A stretch of 64,000 nucleotides of DNA from Curtobacterium sp. MCLR17_032. GTDB lineage: Bacteria; Actinomycetota; Actinomycetes; Actinomycetales; Microbacteriaceae. Both the position numbers and the translations under genes were made by a program. Positions 14,964-23,752 of the stretch are shown here, one piece after another. Under the pieces are notes generated by a model. The model had not been told where the DNA came from. It did not search any database and worked only from the letters and a program-made list of their open reading frames with translations. Location: contig NZ_CP126268.1 of NCBI RefSeq assembly GCF_003234795.2, positions 1,054,001-1,118,000 of the forward strand, read 5' to 3'. How positions within the stretch are numbered: position 1 is the first letter of the stretch; every line of letters starts with the position of its first letter.

Positions 14964-15093
14964 CCGGTCCAGACCGGCCCTGAACTGAGCTGAACGGACC
15001 GGCTTTGCGCCGACAGGTCCGGCCTTGCACTGACAGGTCCGGTCCCGCCGACCGCACCGGCCATCGGGTCTGATCGACCGCGGTCCGCCAAGC

Positions 15094-15152
15094 TTCGGTC
15101 AGTCGCCCGCCAGGTTCGGTGAGTCGCCCGGCCGGTCTCGGTCAGTCGTCCG
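15094..15152. repeat. Three degenerate 16-bp repeats, about 21-bp period
   Basis: TTCGGTCAGTCGCCCG (15094), TTCGGTGAGTCGCCCG (15115) and CTCGGTCAGTCGTCCG (15137). The last copy runs over the tesB stop codon. A short pair GACAGGTCCGG (15012, 15032) lies just before them. The 178-bp gap between the convergent thioesterase genes otherwise holds nothing I recognise. Confidence 0.8.
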
Positions 15153-16005
15153 CGGGGACGCGCATCATGCCCTCCTGCGCGACCGTGGCCAGCAGCCGCC
15201 CGTCGCGGGAGAACATCCTGCCCAGCGCGAGGCCTCGGCCGCCCTGCGCACTCGGCGACTCCTGCACGTACAGCACCCACTCGTCGGCCCGCCCATCGCG
15301 GTGCCACCACATCGCGTGGTCGAGGCTCGCGAGCTTCACGCCCGGCGTCCCCCAGGCCATCCCGTGCCGACGCATGATCGGCTCGAGGAGCGACAGGTCG
15401 CTCGCGTAGGCGAGGACTGCGCGGTGCAGGGCCGGGTCGTCCGGCAGGTCGCGTTCGACGCGGAACCACACCGCCTGGTGTGCGACCCGCGCGCCCTGCA
15501 CGTCGACGTAGACCGAGCCCTCGACGTGCCGCATGTCGATGGACCGTTCCGCCCAGGCCTGCGCCGTCGGGTGGTCGATGGACGCGAGCACGGACGCGGC
15601 CGACGGCAGCGACTCCGGGTCCGGGACGTCAGTGGGGAACAGGTCCTGGTGTTCGGCGCCGACGTCCGGCGTCTGGAAGGACGCGATCATCGAGAAGATC
15701 GGGACGCCGTTCTGGTACGCCTGCGCTCGGCGGGTGGCGAAGGACCGGCCGTCGTGGATCCGCTCGACGCCGAACGTGATCGGGACGTCGATCGCGCCGG
15801 GCCGGAGGAAGTACCCGTGGACGGAGTGGATGTCACGCCCCTCGATCGTGGCCTGCGCCGCGACGATGCACTGCGCGAGGACCTGCCCTCCGAACACGCG
15901 GCCGCCCGGGGACCAGTGGCTGGCCCCCGTCAGGATGGTCTCGCGGGTGCTGGCTCCGGTGTCCTCGAGTCGCAGCGTGGAGAGGAAGTCGGGTTCGCGG
16001 TTCAC
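15142..16005 (-). CDS. tesB: Acyl-CoA thioesterase II
   Basis: A 287-residue double-hotdog thioesterase. GRVFGGQVLAQCIVAAQATI is the first hotdog helix, FLRPGAIDVPITFGVERIHDGRSFATRRA the strand region, and KLASLDHAMWWHRDGRADEWVLY the second domain with the catalytic Asp (SLDHAMW). It hydrolyses medium- and long-chain acyl-CoA. The GTG start at 16005 is supported by TAGACT exactly 6 nt upstream, a leaderless arrangement. Confidence 0.95.
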   Translation of the reverse strand: MNREPDFLSTLRLEDTGASTRETILTGASHWSPGGRVFGGQVLAQCIVAAQATIEGRDIHSVHGYFLRPGAIDVPITFGVERIHDGRSFATRRAQAYQNGVPIFSMIASFQTPDVGAEHQDLFPTDVPDPESLPSAASVLASIDHPTAQAWAERSIDMRHVEGSVYVDVQGARVAHQAVWFRVERDLPDDPALHRAVLAYASDLSLLEPIMRRHGMAWGTPGVKLASLDHAMWWHRDGRADEWVLYVQESPSAQGGRGLALGRMFSRDGRLLATVAQEGMMRVPADD

Positions 16006-16011
16006 GCCGTC

Positions 16012-16017
16012 AGTCTA
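16012..16017 (-). promoter_or_regulatory. -10 element of leaderless tesB
   Basis: TAGACT on the minus strand, 6 nt before the GTG start codon; no Shine-Dalgarno. Confidence 0.6.
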
Positions 16018-16121
16018 CGAACGGGCAGGTGGCGTCGTCACGGACGTCGAGGTCGGGGGAGCGGACGGGGACGCCGTGGCCAGCGAGCGCGGAACCGCCC
16101 CCGGCTAGGATCAGACGCGAC

Positions 16122-16823
16122 ATGAGCAGCTCGTTCACCCTCCCTGACGCCGCGTCGCTCGGCGATCTCCGCACCTACCTCGGGCGGGCCGCTCGGATCG
16201 AGGACGGGTCGGTCCGTCTGATCGCCGACTCCGGCGTCCTGGCCGTCTACACGGCGATCCTGTACCCGCTCGGACTGCTCGACGAGTTGCCGACCGTGCT
16301 CGGGCTCCGGACGTTCGCGTTGACGCAGCCGGAGCACATCGACGTCGTCGTGCCGCTGCGGTCGTTCCAGGAGCGCCTGCGCCTGCTCGCCGAGGCGCAG
16401 GACGCTGCCGACGTCGAGAGCGCCGACCCGACGCGGGCCACGCCGATCGAGGTCGAGCTGCCGCTCGAGGTCCACACCGTCACCTGGGCAGCGATCTCGC
16501 CGCCCCGCGGGGGCTGGGCGCCGCTGCCCGACGTGTCCGCGGAACTCCTGCACCGTGCAGCGCGGCAGGGCATCGACGAGGTCGCGGCCGCGGTACCGGC
16601 GAGCTCCGGCGAGTCCATCGTCCGGCGTGTCCGCTCCGAGGTGTGGGGTCGGCCGATCGACGGTGTCGAACACCTGCCCGCCGGCGCGGGGTTCGCTGCG
16701 GAGAGCCTCGGGTTCCTCGGCACGGAGCCGGTGCGGCTGTTCGAGACCGGTCCGTGGAGTCGCCTCACCACCTCCCGCGGGCACGTGCTCGTGAAGCGTC
16801 GCGCCTGGACCCTGAGCTCCTAG
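16122..16823 (+). CDS. Conserved-looking hypothetical protein
   Basis: A 233-residue soluble protein with normal codon usage and no signal peptide. TAGGAT lies 10 nt upstream of the ATG, so any leader is only a few bases. The N-terminal part (LGDLRTYLGRAARIEDGSVRLIADSGVLAVYTAIL) reads as a small alpha/beta sensor-like domain, and the C-terminal part ends in a beta-hairpin (TTSRGHVLVKRRAWTL). I recall similar proteins in actinobacteria as uncharacterised but cannot name a family. It sits between tesB (divergent) and an SDR gene. Confidence 0.8.
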   Translation: MSSSFTLPDAASLGDLRTYLGRAARIEDGSVRLIADSGVLAVYTAILYPLGLLDELPTVLGLRTFALTQPEHIDVVVPLRSFQERLRLLAEAQDAADVESADPTRATPIEVELPLEVHTVTWAAISPPRGGWAPLPDVSAELLHRAARQGIDEVAAAVPASSGESIVRRVRSEVWGRPIDGVEHLPAGAGFAAESLGFLGTEPVRLFETGPWSRLTTSRGHVLVKRRAWTLSS

Positions 16824-16883
16824 ACCCTCGTCGCCGCCGGAGCAACCAGCGCGCCAGCAGATGACGGTGGTTGGCTGCGGGGC

Positions 16884-17780
16884 ATGCACGTCTTCCTCAC
16901 CGGCGCGTCCGGGTACATCGGCTCCGCCGTCCTCCGCGCACTCATCGCCCATGACCACACCGTCACGGCCGTCCTCCGCTCGGACGAGAAGGCCGCCCGA
17001 GCCAAGGAAGCCGGCGCCACCGCGGTCGTCGGAGACCTCACCGACCTCGCGCTCGTCGCCCGGCTGGCGGAGCAGGCCGACGCCGTCGTGCACACCGCCT
17101 CGGCCGAGGACGTCGACCCCGACTTCATCGCGACCGTCCTGACGGCACTCGAGGGCACTGCGAAGCCGTTCGTCCACACCGGCGGCATCTTCACCTTCGG
17201 GGCGTCCGGCGACATCACCGAGGCGTCGCCCGTGGCGCCGCCGGCCCTCACCGCGTGGCGGGCAGCGAACGAGGCTCGCGTCCGGACGAGCGCCGTGCGA
17301 ACGACCGTCGTCGCGCCGGGCATCGTGTACGGCAACGGCGCCGGCATCCCGACGATGTTCGTCCCGGCGAGCGACGCCCCGACCCCGGTCCGTCTGGTGG
17401 GTGACGGCACGCAGCGCTGGACGACGGTGCACGTGGACGACCTGGCCGAGCTCTACGTCCTCGCCGTCGAGCGCGCCGACCAGGACGGGTACCTCGTCGC
17501 GGCGTCCGGTCACAACCCCACGGTCCGTGAACTCGCCCAGGCCGGCGTCGAGGGACAGGCCCGTGTCGAGGGACAGCCCGGCAGTGACGGACACACCGGC
17601 TCCGCTGTGTCCGTGGTCTCCGAGTCCGCCGACGAGTCGCGCGCACGACTGGGCACCGACTTCGCGGACGCCCTGCTGCTCGACCAGGCGGCGACCGGCG
17701 CGTACGCCCGCAGCCTCGGTTGGCAGCCGTCCCGGCCGACCCTCGTCGAGGAACTCCGGAACGGCTACCGCGCCGACTGA
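16884..17780 (+). CDS. Atypical NAD(P)-binding SDR protein
   Basis: A 298-residue extended or atypical short-chain dehydrogenase-like protein. HVFLTGASGYIGSAVLRAL is the Rossmann GxxGxxG. AVVGDLTDLALVARLAEQADAVVHTAS and VVAPGIVYGNG are family segments. Where the catalytic YxxxK should be, the protein reads ALTAWRAANEARVR, so the Tyr/Lys pair is missing; it may bind NAD(P) without acting as a normal dehydrogenase. Near residues 218-240 the repeat VEGQ-AR-VEGQ-PGSDG gives a Gly-rich insertion. It ends before a strong bidirectional terminator. Confidence 0.85.
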   Translation: MHVFLTGASGYIGSAVLRALIAHDHTVTAVLRSDEKAARAKEAGATAVVGDLTDLALVARLAEQADAVVHTASAEDVDPDFIATVLTALEGTAKPFVHTGGIFTFGASGDITEASPVAPPALTAWRAANEARVRTSAVRTTVVAPGIVYGNGAGIPTMFVPASDAPTPVRLVGDGTQRWTTVHVDDLAELYVLAVERADQDGYLVAASGHNPTVRELAQAGVEGQARVEGQPGSDGHTGSAVSVVSESADESRARLGTDFADALLLDQAATGAYARSLGWQPSRPTLVEELRNGYRAD

Positions 17781-17823
17781 CCCGACGACACCCGGTCACC
17801 GCGCCCAGTGTGGAACTGACGAG

Positions 17824-17875
17824 GAGACGGACGGGAGGCCCGTGGCAGATCCGCCACGGGCCTCCCGTCCGTCTC
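17824..17875. terminator. Strong bidirectional terminator
   Basis: Perfect 23-bp stem (17824-17846 with 17853-17875, loop AGATCC). Its core carries GGGAGGC/GCCTCCC, the same arms as the type B repeats. It lies between the convergent SDR and glbO genes. I see nothing else in the 278-bp gap. Confidence 0.85.
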
Positions 17876-18058
17876 ACGGAACGTCAGGACCCGCCCGATC
17901 GGCGGGCGGCCCGGTCGTGGACCGCGCCACCGTCACCGCGCAGAGGAACCAGGCTGGCGCACCACCACGCGACTACCGAAGCGGTCCGGTCAGGCCGTCG
18001 GACCGCGCCGACTGGGCAGTCCGACGCACCACGCCGACGAGCCTGGCCAGCGCCGAGG

Positions 18059-18583
18059 TCAGTCGAACGAGTTCGTCATCGCGTGGGCTGCACGGTCCAG
18101 GTAGCCCCACAGCTCGGCCTCGTCGAGCGGGGCGAGGCCGAGCGACTCGACCGCGTCGTGCATGTGCCGTAGCCAGTGCTCGCGGGCCTCGGGCGTGATG
18201 TGGAACGGGTTGTGCCGCATCCGCAGCCGGGGGTGCCCGCGCTGCTCGCTGTACGTCGACGGTCCGCCCCAGTACTGCTGCAGGAACTGCGACAGTCGCC
18301 AGATCGCGCCGTCGAGGTCCTCGGCCGGGTACATCGGCCAGATGACCTCGTCCTGCTGCACACCCTCGTAGAAGCGGCGCACCAGGCGGTCGAAGGTCGG
18401 GGCGCCGCCGATGCGGTCGAAGAGCGAGCCGCTCGCCGCCGCACCACCGAGGCCGACGCGGAGCGTGACGGGCTGCGCGGGCACGCCGCCGACGCCACCG
18501 GCACCGGCAACGCCGCCGAGGCCAGACCCACCGGTCCCAGGCTCACCGGTCGGCGGGCCGATGGGCAGTGACGGTCCGGTCAT
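18059..18583 (-). CDS. glbO: Group II truncated haemoglobin with a Gly/Pro-rich N-terminal extension
   Basis: A 174-residue protein. The 2/2 globin domain occupies about residues 50-174. The proximal F8 histidine is in LRMRHNPFHI, the B10 tyrosine in RRFYEGV, the CD1 tyrosine in WPMYPAEDL and the G8 tryptophan in AREHWLRHMHDA, the set that defines group II (GlbO). The first 45 residues are Gly/Pro/Ala-rich, with no fold expected. Family role: O2 binding or peroxide/NO chemistry. The ATG overlaps the mscS stop (ATGA), so the two are one operon, as in the glbO-pepN neighbourhood of mycobacteria. Confidence 0.93.
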   Translation of the reverse strand: MTGPSLPIGPPTGEPGTGGSGLGGVAGAGGVGGVPAQPVTLRVGLGGAAASGSLFDRIGGAPTFDRLVRRFYEGVQQDEVIWPMYPAEDLDGAIWRLSQFLQQYWGGPSTYSEQRGHPRLRMRHNPFHITPEAREHWLRHMHDAVESLGLAPLDEAELWGYLDRAAHAMTNSFD

Positions 18584-19650
18584 GGTGAGTCCTCGTGGTC
18601 GGTGCTGGGTTCGTCCCCGGTGCGGATGGGACGCCCGAAGACGTTCCGCCGTTGGCTGCGTGACCTGGTCGGCGCCGGGACGGGTGCGGTCCGCACCGGG
18701 CGCAGGCCGTTCACCGACGTGGCGTTCTCCCACCCGGCGGGCATGATCATCGACATCGCCGGCAGGGTCACGCCGAGTTCGTCGACGCTGTGCTTCAGCC
18801 GGATCCGGAGTTCACGGCCGACGACGTCGAGTTCGGAGGCGCGGGTCTTCACGACGAGACGGAACACCATGCCGGTGTCGGTGATCGACTGCAGCCCCCA
18901 GATCTCGGGCTTCTCCACGATCCGCTGGCGCCACCGGGGCTCCTGCGACATGGTGACGGCCGCGTGGAGCAGGGCGTCCTGCACGGCGTCGATGTCCGTG
19001 TCGTAGGGAACGGTGATGTCGACCAGGACGCGGGACCAGCCCTGGGACAGGTTGCCGACGCGGAGGATCTGGCCGTTCGGCACGAACCAGAGGATCCCGT
19101 TGACGTCGCGGATCTGCATGACGCGCAGCCCGACGCTCTCGACGATGCCGGTGGCCTGCCCGGTGTCGACGACGTCGCCGACGCCGGCCTGGTCCTCGAG
19201 GATCATGAAGATGCCGGACAGGATGTCGCGGACGATGCTCTGCGCACCGACCGCCAGGCCGGCGGCGACGACCGAGGCGCCACCGACGATGCCGACGGCG
19301 GCGGTGGGGAACACCGTCGAGATGACGATGGCGAACGCGATGACCGCGACGACGACCGTCGCCAGGTTCTCGAGCACGCTGCCGAGGGTGCGGGTGCGCT
19401 GGACGACCCGGGCGGTCTGCAACGGCGAGGCGACGAGCGCCTGCGTGTCCGCCGCACCCTGCCGCTTCTTGACGCCGTTGACGATGCGGTCGACGACCTG
19501 CTTGATGGTCCGGCGCAGGATGAGTCGGAGGATCACCGCCGCGAGCAGGACGACGACGATGGTGATCGGGACGTGCCAGGTGTCGACGAACTGGGTGAAC
19601 GTGTTCGACGCCCACTTCGAGACGTCGGGGGAGTCTGCAGCCAAGAGCAT
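18580..19650 (-). CDS. MscS-family mechanosensitive channel
   Basis: A 356-residue membrane protein. TM segments are at about 28-48 (ITIVVVLLAAVILRLIL), 95-115 and 118-145. The third has the Gly/Ala-rich pore pattern VGIVGGASVVAAGLAVGAQSIVRDILSG typical of MscS TM3, followed by the beta domain (GDVVDTG, GIVESVGLRVMQIRDVNGILWFVPNGQI), which matches MscS closely. The C-terminus is charged and unstructured (about 50 residues). It releases ions under osmotic downshock. First gene of the mscS-glbO operon. Confidence 0.93.
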   Translation of the reverse strand: MLLAADSPDVSKWASNTFTQFVDTWHVPITIVVVLLAAVILRLILRRTIKQVVDRIVNGVKKRQGAADTQALVASPLQTARVVQRTRTLGSVLENLATVVVAVIAFAIVISTVFPTAAVGIVGGASVVAAGLAVGAQSIVRDILSGIFMILEDQAGVGDVVDTGQATGIVESVGLRVMQIRDVNGILWFVPNGQILRVGNLSQGWSRVLVDITVPYDTDIDAVQDALLHAAVTMSQEPRWRQRIVEKPEIWGLQSITDTGMVFRLVVKTRASELDVVGRELRIRLKHSVDELGVTLPAMSMIMPAGWENATSVNGLRPVRTAPVPAPTRSRSQRRNVFGRPIRTGDEPSTDHEDSP

Positions 19651-19669
19651 GATCCGGTCGATGCTAAGC

Positions 19670-19711
19670 GGCGAGGCCTCGGTGTCCCTGGAGGAACGCC
19701 GAGGCCTCGCC
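19670..19711 (-). terminator. Terminator of pepN
   Basis: 13-bp perfect stem, arm GGCGAGGCCTCGG (19670-19682 with 19699-19711), 16-nt loop, about 17 nt past the pepN stop. Confidence 0.65.
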
Positions 19712-19727
19712 GCCGGTCACATCAGGC

Positions 19728-22307
19728 TCAGACGTCCGACGCCTGGACGCGGAGGGCCCGCTCGGTGCCCGCGAGGTTCTCGGTGACGATGCGGCGCAGG
19801 GCCGGCGTCTCCGGGTGTGCCTCGAGCCACGCCACGGCCGCGTCGCGCAGCTCGGCCGACGCCAGCGGCGCGGGGTAGAGCCCCGTGACGACGGTGTCGG
19901 CGATGTGGTAGCTGCGCTCGTCCCAGATGCGGGTGATCACGTCGAAGTACCGCGACACGAGCCCCTCGAGCACGACCGGGGAGTTCACGTGCTGGAACCC
20001 GATCGTGGTCTGTCGGACGATCGCGTTCGGTGCGTCGTCGCTGTCCACGAGGGACGAGAACGCCGCCAGCTTGCCCTCGGCGGTCGGGATCGTCGCCCGG
20101 GCACGCGCGGCGGCCTGCTCGCCGGAGGCCGTGCGGTCGGCGGCGAGCTCGGTGTCGATCTCGTCGTTGCCCGCGGCGCCGGCGAGGACGAGGCCCTCCA
20201 GCAGCTCCCAGCGGAGGTCGGTGTCGACCTCGAGCCCCTGCAGCGTCACCGAACCGTCGCGCAGGCCCTGCAGCGTCGCCACGTGCTCCGGCGTCGACGG
20301 GATCTGCGCGAAGAACTTCACGAACTGGAACTGCGCGTCGGAGCCGGACTCGGCCGACGACGCGAGCTGCCAGAGGGTGTCGCCGACGGTGCGGACGGTG
20401 CTGTCGGACTTCGCCGGTGCGACGTAGTTCCGCGCGGTCAGCAGGAGCTGCGACAGCGTGGTCCGGATCGTCGTGGACTCGGTCTCGGTCGCGATGTTGC
20501 CGAGTGCCAGGGACACGTAGTCGCTGGCGGGGGACTCGGCGTCGCGCGTGGCGTCCCAGACGGCGCCCCAGACGATCGAGCGGGCGAGCGGGTTCGCGAT
20601 CGCGGCGAGGTGCTCGATCGCGGTGCGGCGGGACTGCTCGTCGAGGCGGATCTTGGCGTAGGCCAGGTCGTCGTCGTTGAGCAGCACGAGGTCGCCGCGG
20701 TGCACGCCGACGAGCTCGGGCACGTCGGTGCGGGGACCGTCGACGTCGATCTCGACGCGGTGTGCCCGCTCGAGCTTGCCGCCGGAGGACGCGGTGTCGG
20801 CGCCGAACGGGGCCGAGGCGTCGTTCGTGAACGAGTACACGCCGATGGCCAGGCGGTGCGGGCGCAGCGTCGGGTGGTCGGCCGGGGCTTCCTGCAGCAC
20901 CGCGAAGGACGTGATGACACCGTCGGCGTCGGTCTCGATCTCCGGGCGCAGGGTGTTCACGCCGGCGGTCTCGAGCCAGAGCTTCGACCACTCGGACAGG
21001 TCACGGCCGCTGGTGGACTCGAGCTCGACGAGCAGGTCGGCCAGCTCCGTGTTGGAGTGGTGGTGCTTCTTGAAGTACGCCGAGACGCCCGCGAAGAACG
21101 CGTCGATGCCGACCCACGCGACGAGCTGCTTGAGGACCGAGCCGCCCTTCGCGTAGGTGATGCCGTCGAAGTTGACCTGCACGTCTTCGAGGTCGTTGAT
21201 CGTCGCGACGATCGGGTGCGTCGAGGGGAGCTGGTCCTGCCGGTAGGCCCAGGACTTCTCCATCGCCTGGAACGTCGTCCAGGCCTCGGTCCACTCGGTG
21301 GCCTCGGCCGTGGCGATCGTCGACGCCCACTCGGCGAAGGACTCGTTGAGCCACAGGTCGTTCCACCACTTCATGGTGACGAGGTCGCCGAACCACATGT
21401 GCGCGAGCTCGTGCAGGATCGTGACGACCCGGCGCTCCTTGATGGCGTCCGTGACCTTCGAGCGGAACACGTAGGTCTCGGTGAAGGTCACCGCGCCTGC
21501 GTTCTCCATCGCGCCGGCGTTGAACTCCGGCACGAAGAGCTGGTCGTACTTCTCGAACGGGTACGCGACGTCGAACTTCTCCTCGAAGTACGCGAAGCCC
21601 TTGCGGGTGATGTCGAAGACGTAGTCCGGGTCGAGGTACTCGGCCAGCGACTTCCGCGCGAACACCCCGAGCGGGATGGTGCGGCCGTCGCGGCTCGTGA
21701 GCTCGCTGCGCACGACCTCGTACGGGCCGGCGACGAGGGCTGTGATGTAGCTCGAGATCTTCGCGGTCGGCGGGAACGTCCACGTGGCGTGGTCGCCGTC
21801 GACGTGCGGCTCGGGCGTGGGGGCGTTCGAGACGACCTGCCAGCGCGCCGGTGCGGTCACGGTGAAGCGGAACTCGGCCTTGAGGTCGGGCTGCTCGAAC
21901 ACGGCGAACATGCGGCGGCTGTCCGGGACCTCGAACTGCGAGTAGAGGTAGACCTCGTCGTCGACGGGGTCCACGAAGCGGTGCAGGCCTTCGCCGGTGT
22001 TCGTGTACAGCGCGTCGGCGACCACGACGAGCTCGTTCTGCTCCTGCAGGTCGGCGAGCTGGATGCGGACGCCGTCGTTCACGGCGGCGACGTCGAGGGC
22101 CGTGCCGTTCAGGGTGACCGAGTGGACGGTCTTCGTGATGGCGTCGATGAACGTGCTGGCGCCGGGCGTCGCGGTGAAACGCACGCGGGTGGTGCTGCCG
22201 AAGCTGTCGGCGCCGCGGGTCAGGTCGAGTTCGACGTCGTACGTCTGGACGCTGACGATGCCGGCACGTTCCTGGGCTTCGGTTCTGGTGAGGTTCTCTC
22301 CGGGCAC
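19728..22307 (-). CDS. pepN: Aminopeptidase N
   Basis: An 859-residue M1 zinc aminopeptidase that removes N-terminal residues from peptides. The exopeptidase motif is FNAGAMENAG; the zinc site is HELAHMWFGD (about 299-303), and the glutamate ligand 19 residues on is in LNESFAEW. The C-terminal ERAP1-like domain is complete, so the length is normal. The GTG start at 22307 has GGAG upstream on its strand, and earlier in-frame starts add only Arg-rich sequence. TAGGCT at 22402-22407 is a plausible -10, giving a leader of about 85 nt. Divergent from the nitroreductase gene, as in M. tuberculosis (Rv2467/Rv2466c). Confidence 0.95.
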   Translation of the reverse strand: MPGENLTRTEAQERAGIVSVQTYDVELDLTRGADSFGSTTRVRFTATPGASTFIDAITKTVHSVTLNGTALDVAAVNDGVRIQLADLQEQNELVVVADALYTNTGEGLHRFVDPVDDEVYLYSQFEVPDSRRMFAVFEQPDLKAEFRFTVTAPARWQVVSNAPTPEPHVDGDHATWTFPPTAKISSYITALVAGPYEVVRSELTSRDGRTIPLGVFARKSLAEYLDPDYVFDITRKGFAYFEEKFDVAYPFEKYDQLFVPEFNAGAMENAGAVTFTETYVFRSKVTDAIKERRVVTILHELAHMWFGDLVTMKWWNDLWLNESFAEWASTIATAEATEWTEAWTTFQAMEKSWAYRQDQLPSTHPIVATINDLEDVQVNFDGITYAKGGSVLKQLVAWVGIDAFFAGVSAYFKKHHHSNTELADLLVELESTSGRDLSEWSKLWLETAGVNTLRPEIETDADGVITSFAVLQEAPADHPTLRPHRLAIGVYSFTNDASAPFGADTASSGGKLERAHRVEIDVDGPRTDVPELVGVHRGDLVLLNDDDLAYAKIRLDEQSRRTAIEHLAAIANPLARSIVWGAVWDATRDAESPASDYVSLALGNIATETESTTIRTTLSQLLLTARNYVAPAKSDSTVRTVGDTLWQLASSAESGSDAQFQFVKFFAQIPSTPEHVATLQGLRDGSVTLQGLEVDTDLRWELLEGLVLAGAAGNDEIDTELAADRTASGEQAAARARATIPTAEGKLAAFSSLVDSDDAPNAIVRQTTIGFQHVNSPVVLEGLVSRYFDVITRIWDERSYHIADTVVTGLYPAPLASAELRDAAVAWLEAHPETPALRRIVTENLAGTERALRVQASDV

Positions 22308-22401
22308 GGACGCTCCATCTTCGCTGCGGACGCGGACGATCGATGTCCGCGTGTCGGTGGGTCCCGCTCGGCGTCGTGCGTCGGCGGGACGGCTCGTGAC
22401 C

Positions 22402-22424
22402 AGCCTAGCGAGCGGGCGTACGCT
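22402..22424. promoter_or_regulatory. Divergent promoters of pepN and the nitroreductase gene
   Basis: TAGGCT on the minus strand (22402-22407) points to pepN. TACGCT on the plus strand (22419-22424) lies 7 nt before the GTG start of the nitroreductase gene, so the latter is probably leaderless. Confidence 0.55.
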
Positions 22425-22431
22425 GCGATCC

Positions 22432-23079
22432 GTGACTGACACGACTGTGGAGAACCCTCATGCGACCCGGACTGCTGTGGAGTTCTGGTTCGACCCGACC
22501 TGCCCCTGGGCGTGGATGACGAGCCGCTGGGTGGGTGAGGTCGAGCAGCACCGCGACCTCGACGTCACCTGGAACGTGATGAGCCTGTTCGTCCTCAACG
22601 AGCACAACGAGGACATGCCCGCCGAGTACCGCGAGGCGATGGAGCGCAACCAGGTGTACTCGCGTCTGGTGACGGCCGCGAAGGCCCGCCACGGACAGGA
22701 CGTCGTGAAGCGCCTCTACGACGCCCTCGGCGAGCAGATCCACCACCGCCAGCAGAAGGACCCCGAGCAGGTCGTGCCGGCCGTGCTCGAGCAGCTCGGC
22801 CTGGAGGCCGACCTCGCCGACGCCGCGTGGACCGACGAGACCGACGCCGCGATGCGCGAGAGCCACCGCGACGGCATCGAGCGGGTCGGCCAGGACGTCG
22901 GCACGCCCGTCATCGCCGTCGACGGCGTCGCCTTCTTCGGTCCCGTCATCTCGCCGGCGCCGAAGGGCCAGCAGGCGCTCGACCTCTGGGACGGCGTCGT
23001 CGCCGCGGCCCGCTACCCGGGCTTCTTCGAGCTCAAGCGCTCGCGCACGACCGGCCCGGTCTTCGACACGGTCGACTGA
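22432..23079 (+). CDS. Mycothiol-dependent nitroreductase, Rv2466c family (DsbA fold)
   Basis: A 215-residue DsbA/2-hydroxychromene isomerase-like thioredoxin fold. FWFDPTCPWAWMTSRW is the signature of the actinobacterial Rv2466c family, with a CPWAW active site carrying a single catalytic cysteine. ESHRDGIERVGQDVGTPVIAVDGVAFFGPV contains the cis-Pro loop (GTPVI). In M. tuberculosis the enzyme reduces nitro-compounds with mycothiol under oxidative stress. The GTG start gives the family N-terminus; TACGCT 7 nt upstream suggests no leader. Confidence 0.93.
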   Translation: MTDTTVENPHATRTAVEFWFDPTCPWAWMTSRWVGEVEQHRDLDVTWNVMSLFVLNEHNEDMPAEYREAMERNQVYSRLVTAAKARHGQDVVKRLYDALGEQIHHRQQKDPEQVVPAVLEQLGLEADLADAAWTDETDAAMRESHRDGIERVGQDVGTPVIAVDGVAFFGPVISPAPKGQQALDLWDGVVAAARYPGFFELKRSRTTGPVFDTVD

Positions 23080-23119
23080 CGGGAGGCGCGGCCCGGCCCC
23101 GCCACGCAGCCCGCGCCCG

Positions 23120-23189
23120 CCGAGCCTCGGCTCCGCGGACACCGCGCGCCTCCACGACGCCGCAGAGTGTCCGCTGGGCCGAGGCTCGG
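23120..23189. repeat. Imperfect inverted repeat, 23-nt arms
   Basis: Left arm CCGAGCCTCGGCTCCGCGG onward (23120-23142) and its complement at 23167-23189 with two mismatches, 24-nt spacer. It lies in the 154-bp gap between the convergent nitroreductase and GNAT genes. A low-complexity GGGCC-rich run follows to 23233. Confidence 0.8.
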
Positions 23190-23233
23190 CCCCGGCCGGG
23201 CGGGCCGGGCGGGGCCCGGCGGGCCGGCCCGGC

Positions 23234-23752
23234 TCAGCCGAGCGGCAACCGCATCAGGGTCAGATCGAGCCACCGGTCGGCCTTGCGACCGACCTCGGGC
23301 ACGACGGCGACGGTCGTGAAGCCGAGCCGTTCGTGCAGTGCGATCGACCCGGTGTTGGCGCTGCAGATGCCGGCGATCATCACGTGTCGACCCTCGGCGG
23401 TGGCCCGGGCGACGAGCGCTGCCATCAGCGTCGAGGCGATGCCCCGTCCGCGGAACGACTCGACGACGTAGACGCTGTGTTCGACGGTCAGCCGGTAGCC
23501 CTGGTGCGGCCGCCACTGGGAGTAGGTGGCGTAGCCCGCGACGACCCCGTCCACCTCGGCGACGAGGACCGGCCAGCCGTCGCCCTGCCGCTCGGTGAGC
23601 CAGGTGTCGAACCAGGTGCGGGGGTGCGGGACCTCCTGCCAGATCGCGGTCGAGTGCAGGACCGCGTCGACGTGGAGTGCGTGCACGACGTCGAGGTCGG
23701 CCGGGGTGCAGTCGCGGACGCGGACGGCATCCGTCGCATATGCTGTCGCCAT
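23234..23752 (-). CDS. GNAT acetyltransferase, phosphinothricin-acetyltransferase-like
   Basis: A 172-residue GNAT. VRVRDCTPADLDVVHALH is the N-terminal beta-alpha; EHSVYVVESFRGRGIASTLMAAL contains the acetyl-CoA pyrophosphate loop (RGRGIA); GICSANTGSIALHERLGF is the motif B region shared with Pat/Bar-type N-acetyltransferases. Substrate is probably a small amine or amino-acid analogue. No other ATG/GTG is available near the N-terminus, so the start must be 23752, head to head with the XRE gene. TACGAT 7 nt upstream suggests a leaderless mRNA. Confidence 0.9.
   Translation of the reverse strand: MATAYATDAVRVRDCTPADLDVVHALHVDAVLHSTAIWQEVPHPRTWFDTWLTERQGDGWPVLVAEVDGVVAGYATYSQWRPHQGYRLTVEHSVYVVESFRGRGIASTLMAALVARATAEGRHVMIAGICSANTGSIALHERLGFTTVAVVPEVGRKADRWLDLTLMRLPLG
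23738..23743 (+). promoter_or_regulatory. -10-like element for the XRE gene
   Basis: TATGCT is followed by a gap of about 7 nt to the ATG at 23751. It lies inside the GNAT coding region. The GNAT's own -10-like box (TACGAT, minus strand) lies inside the XRE coding region, so the two promoters cross. Confidence 0.5.

Noticed and set aside
15094..15152. Possible CRISPR array at the tesB end
   Set aside because: Only three short degenerate copies with ~5-bp spacers, overlapping a stop codon; no cas genes are nearby.
19815..22439. An 874-codon open frame on the plus strand opposite pepN
   Set aside because: Gly/Arg/Val-rich sequence with no domain; pepN on the other strand has the full M1 motif set.
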